The notes under the pieces were generated by a model that was given only the letters and a program-made list of their open reading frames with translations, had not been told where the DNA came from and ran no database searches. A DNA stretch of 8,452 bases from Melioribacteraceae bacterium (GTDB lineage Bacteria > Bacteroidota > Ignavibacteria > Ignavibacteriales > Melioribacteraceae), in the NCBI GenBank assembly GCA_027858595.1, contig JAQICK010000297.1:1-8452 (forward strand). The letters are read 5' to 3'. Positions 6,781-8,452 of this stretch are shown piece by piece. Each line of letters opens with the position of its first letter. Position 1 is the stretch's first letter. A program made the translations under genes and the position numbers.

Positions 6781-7204
6781 TAATTATAAAAAAGCTAATC
6801 AAAGTGGAAATTCCAAACCCAATAATTTGTGGAATCAAGATTGTCATTCCACTATCTTCCATTTTTTCACGAATCATTTCCAATTGTGTATCTGCTTGCT
6901 CTTGAGTAATTGCACCACTGTTTACGTACTCACTCAACCTTTTTTCAATTGCCTCGTTTTGCGTTTCCATCTTAGAGTATTTTATTTGCGGATTTGTTTG
7001 CATAACTATAGTTGAGATACTGTAAACCACTATAAATATTAACAATGGAACTAACCAATCAATTATTTTAGATGGAGTTTGAGCAGTTTTTTGAAACATT
7101 TTCGAGGGTTCAGAAAACAAGCCAACTATTTTATCAGAGTGAGACAATTCATTTTCTTCTAAGAATTCCTCTTCATTTAATTGATTGTTGTTTAGTTCAT
7201 CCAT
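6755..7204 (-). CDS. N-terminal half of the Yip1-type protein
   Basis: This 149-residue frame starts at ATG 7204 with a good ribosome binding site (GGAAG five bases or so upstream, in TGGAAGTAAA). It encodes an acidic, Asn/Glu-rich head (1-25), the SHSDKIVGLFSEPSKMFQ segment usual at the start of such proteins, a membrane helix at 51-68 (WLVPLLIFIVVYSISTIVM), and a charged segment at 76-118 with SGAITQEQADTQLEMIREKM. A second hydrophobic segment from about 120 runs into the break. As written the product ends inside that second membrane segment, which argues that it is a fragment of a longer protein. Confidence 0.7.
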   Translation of the reverse strand: MDELNNNQLNEEEFLEENELSHSDKIVGLFSEPSKMFQKTAQTPSKIIDWLVPLLIFIVVYSISTIVMQTNPQIKYSKMETQNEAIEKRLSEYVNSGAITQEQADTQLEMIREKMEDSGMTILIPQIIGFGISTLISFFIISGFFFGNE

Positions 7205-7225
7205 TTTACTTCCAGTTCAACTAAT

Positions 7226-8452
7226 TTATTTATAATTACTCTGTGACATTAATTTTTTTGCAGTTTCTTTGGCTTTCTCTGTTACAGCGTTAGGATATTT
7301 TTTTATTTCTAATAATTTTATTGCATTTCCATGAAAACATGACTCTTTTTTTATTTTATAATCAAAAAAGTATTTATTGTTTTCCACTTGTTCATTGAAA
7401 TGATACATTTCAAAACTAATACCTAATAAATTTTGTAATTCAATGTCGTGAGTTGTAACTAAAACTATGCTTTTTTTATTTAAAAAATCTAAAACTGCTG
7501 ATGAGGATGCTAATCTCTCAATTGTATTTGTACCCCTAAATATTTCATCAATAAGGAATAAATACTTTTCGCTTCTTTCTGAAAGTTCCATAAATTCTTG
7601 CAACTGTTCTACTTCAACGAAAAAATAACTCTTTGAATCTCCAATATTGTCTTCTCGTTTTATTGACGATTTAACAATAAATGGAAAAGTACTAAAACGT
7701 TTTGCATGGCAAAGATAAATAGTCTGAGCAAGTATAACATTAACTCCTACTGTCTTAATAAATGTCGTTTTCCCAGCCATATTAGAGCCAGTTATTAATG
7801 CTGATTTTCCCAAAGAATTTAGTGTGTTTGTAATTGGTTCAGAGAGAAGCGGATGATATATATCATCAAATGAGATACTTGAGTTGTTGTGGAAAGTAGG
7901 AGGACATATATTACGGTTCTCTTCAATTAATGATGCAAGTGAGATAATTGTGTCAAGTTCACCCACCGAATTAAAGATTATTTCTATTTCAAATAAGTAT
8001 TCCTCCAATGCAATGATAGTGCGTACATATGCAACCAAATCCATCAACATGAACAAGTTCATATATCCAATTATAGCTTCTCCTAACTCACCTAAAGAAG
8101 ATTTATCAATGACAAGATAGCCTAGCCTTCGCCTCAATTTAGTAAGTAACGAACTATGTTTTTTAAGTAGTTCAATTTGCTCAATTGGCTCGATAGTTTC
8201 AACCTTGGTCAGTTTAATACTTGCAAAAATAAGACGATTTAAACTAGATAAAGCTAAAAAGTATTCATATACTTTATCTGTATATATTCTATTGATAAGT
8301 AGATTTGTTAAAATTATAGCAAGGAAAGGAAAAAAGAAATAACTATTAATTGAGATTAAAATTAGGGATAGAAATGATAAAAAAGATAACAAGTAAATTC
8401 CCCAATAGTATTTTGGGCGTGATGGAAAAATCCCCAGAAGTATGTTGGAAAT
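7226..8452 (-). CDS. Membrane-anchored MutS-type ATPase, 5' end outside the window
   Basis: The frame is open to the window edge, so the N-terminus is missing; 408 residues are visible, about two thirds of a family of roughly 600 (from memory). Numbered from the edge, two adjacent hydrophobic segments lie at about 19-36 and 38-53 (ending FFPFLAIILTNLLI), then a helical core at about 60-180, then a MutS domain V ATPase. It has Walker A GSNMAGKTT (222-230), Walker B LFLIDE followed by IFRGTNTIER (298-313), and the switch histidine in VTTHD (H335). The ATPase motifs place it in the MutS superfamily. The membrane segments, and a C-terminus with no Smr nuclease domain or MutS-like dimerisation tail, set it apart from MutS1 and MutS2. 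It is therefore unlikely to be a canonical mismatch repair protein, and its substrate is unknown. The Yip1-type gene starts 21 bases after its stop, so the two are probably co-transcribed. No promoter is in view. Confidence 0.88.
   Translation of the reverse strand: MSNILLGIFPSRPKYYWGIYLLSFLSFLSLILISINSYFFFPFLAIILTNLLINRIYTDKVYEYFLALSSLNRLIFASIKLTKVETIEPIEQIELLKKHSSLLTKLRRRLGYLVIDKSSLGELGEAIIGYMNLFMLMDLVAYVRTIIALEEYLFEIEIIFNSVGELDTIISLASLIEENRNICPPTFHNNSSISFDDIYHPLLSEPITNTLNSLGKSALITGSNMAGKTTFIKTVGVNVILAQTIYLCHAKRFSTFPFIVKSSIKREDNIGDSKSYFFVEVEQLQEFMELSERSEKYLFLIDEIFRGTNTIERLASSSAVLDFLNKKSIVLVTTHDIELQNLLGISFEMYHFNEQVENNKYFFDYKIKKESCFHGNAIKLLEIKKYPNAVTEKAKETAKKLMSQSNYK

Larger units (their letters stand above)
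6388..7204 (-). pseudogene. Yip1-type multi-pass membrane protein, frame broken by an apparent +1 shift
   Basis: Two overlapping minus-strand frames together make one recognisable protein. The first (7204 down to 6755) ends in ISGFFFGNE and stop; the second continues with LAMSKFILKGDGLYSDAMVAYGLP. Removing one T from the T6 run at 6767-6772 joins them as ISGFFLAMSKFILKGDG, giving 271 residues, close to the size I recall for Yip1-domain proteins of this group, which carry a similar IISG...KFILKGDG stretch. The downstream frame has its own stop at 6784-6786, so the shift must lie between there and 6755. The joined protein has an acidic N-terminus, a helix at about 51-68, a charged, probably helical segment at 76-118, and about four more helices. 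Yip1-domain proteins are membrane proteins of largely unknown role in bacteria. The MutS-type ATPase gene ends 21 bases upstream. Sequencing error, a true mutation, slippage rescue and two separate polypeptides are all possible. Confidence 0.72.

Noticed and set aside
6743..7015. Plus-strand open frame of 90 codons opposite the Yip1-type gene
   Set aside because: Antisense to a recognisable protein, with no ribosome binding site or domain of its own.
7884..8120. Plus-strand open frame of 78 codons opposite the MutS-type gene
   Set aside because: Antisense to the core of a clear coding region with no independent support.
7226..8452. Canonical mismatch repair MutS or MutS2
   Set aside because: It has hydrophobic segments before the core, no C-terminal Smr domain, and a different architecture; only the ATPase domain is shared.

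Overview
The window is strongly AT-rich (roughly 30% G+C by eye). It looks like chromosomal DNA from a Gram-negative member of the FCB group; the protein style is closest to what I recall from Ignavibacteria and related Bacteroidota. Evidence for an outer membrane is a beta-barrel protein ending in Phe and an LptF/LptG pair. The species assignment is inference from protein character only.

Layout. On the plus strand come the 3' part of a gene for an outer-membrane beta-barrel protein (2-1123, 5' end outside the window) and, 49 bases later, a complete gene for a membrane-bound CHASE2-type class III adenylate cyclase (1173-3428), closed by a clear rho-independent terminator (3458-3488). A 248-base convergent spacer follows. 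It holds a palindromic, cruciform-like element (3507-3575) of the kind found dispersed in many genomes. The rest of the window is on the minus strand. In transcription order it holds a membrane-anchored MutS-type ATPase (7226-8452, 5' end outside the window), a Yip1-type membrane protein whose reading frame is broken in the middle (6388-7204), a 271-base spacer with nested inverted repeats (6117-6387), and the overlapping pair lptF (4746-6116) and lptG (3677-4759).

How the genes work together. LptF and LptG form the transmembrane part of the ABC transporter that pulls lipopolysaccharide or lipooligosaccharide out of the inner membrane. The 14-base overlap suggests coupled translation of the two subunits. 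The MutS-type ATPase and the Yip1-type protein are 21 bases apart and probably co-transcribed; their joint role is unknown. The cyclase should turn a periplasmic or membrane signal sensed by CHASE2 into cytoplasmic cAMP. Its active site has Thr at the second adenine-recognition position, the class IIIb pattern linked to bicarbonate response.

The points most worth a second look are the apparent +1 frameshift at a T6 run in the Yip1-type gene (sequencing error, real mutation, slippage, or a split gene with an ATG beside the stop), the class IIIb signature of the cyclase, and the palindromic element between the convergent genes. I found no RNA gene, CRISPR array, phage or insertion-sequence gene. 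I do not see a clearly new multi-gene system.
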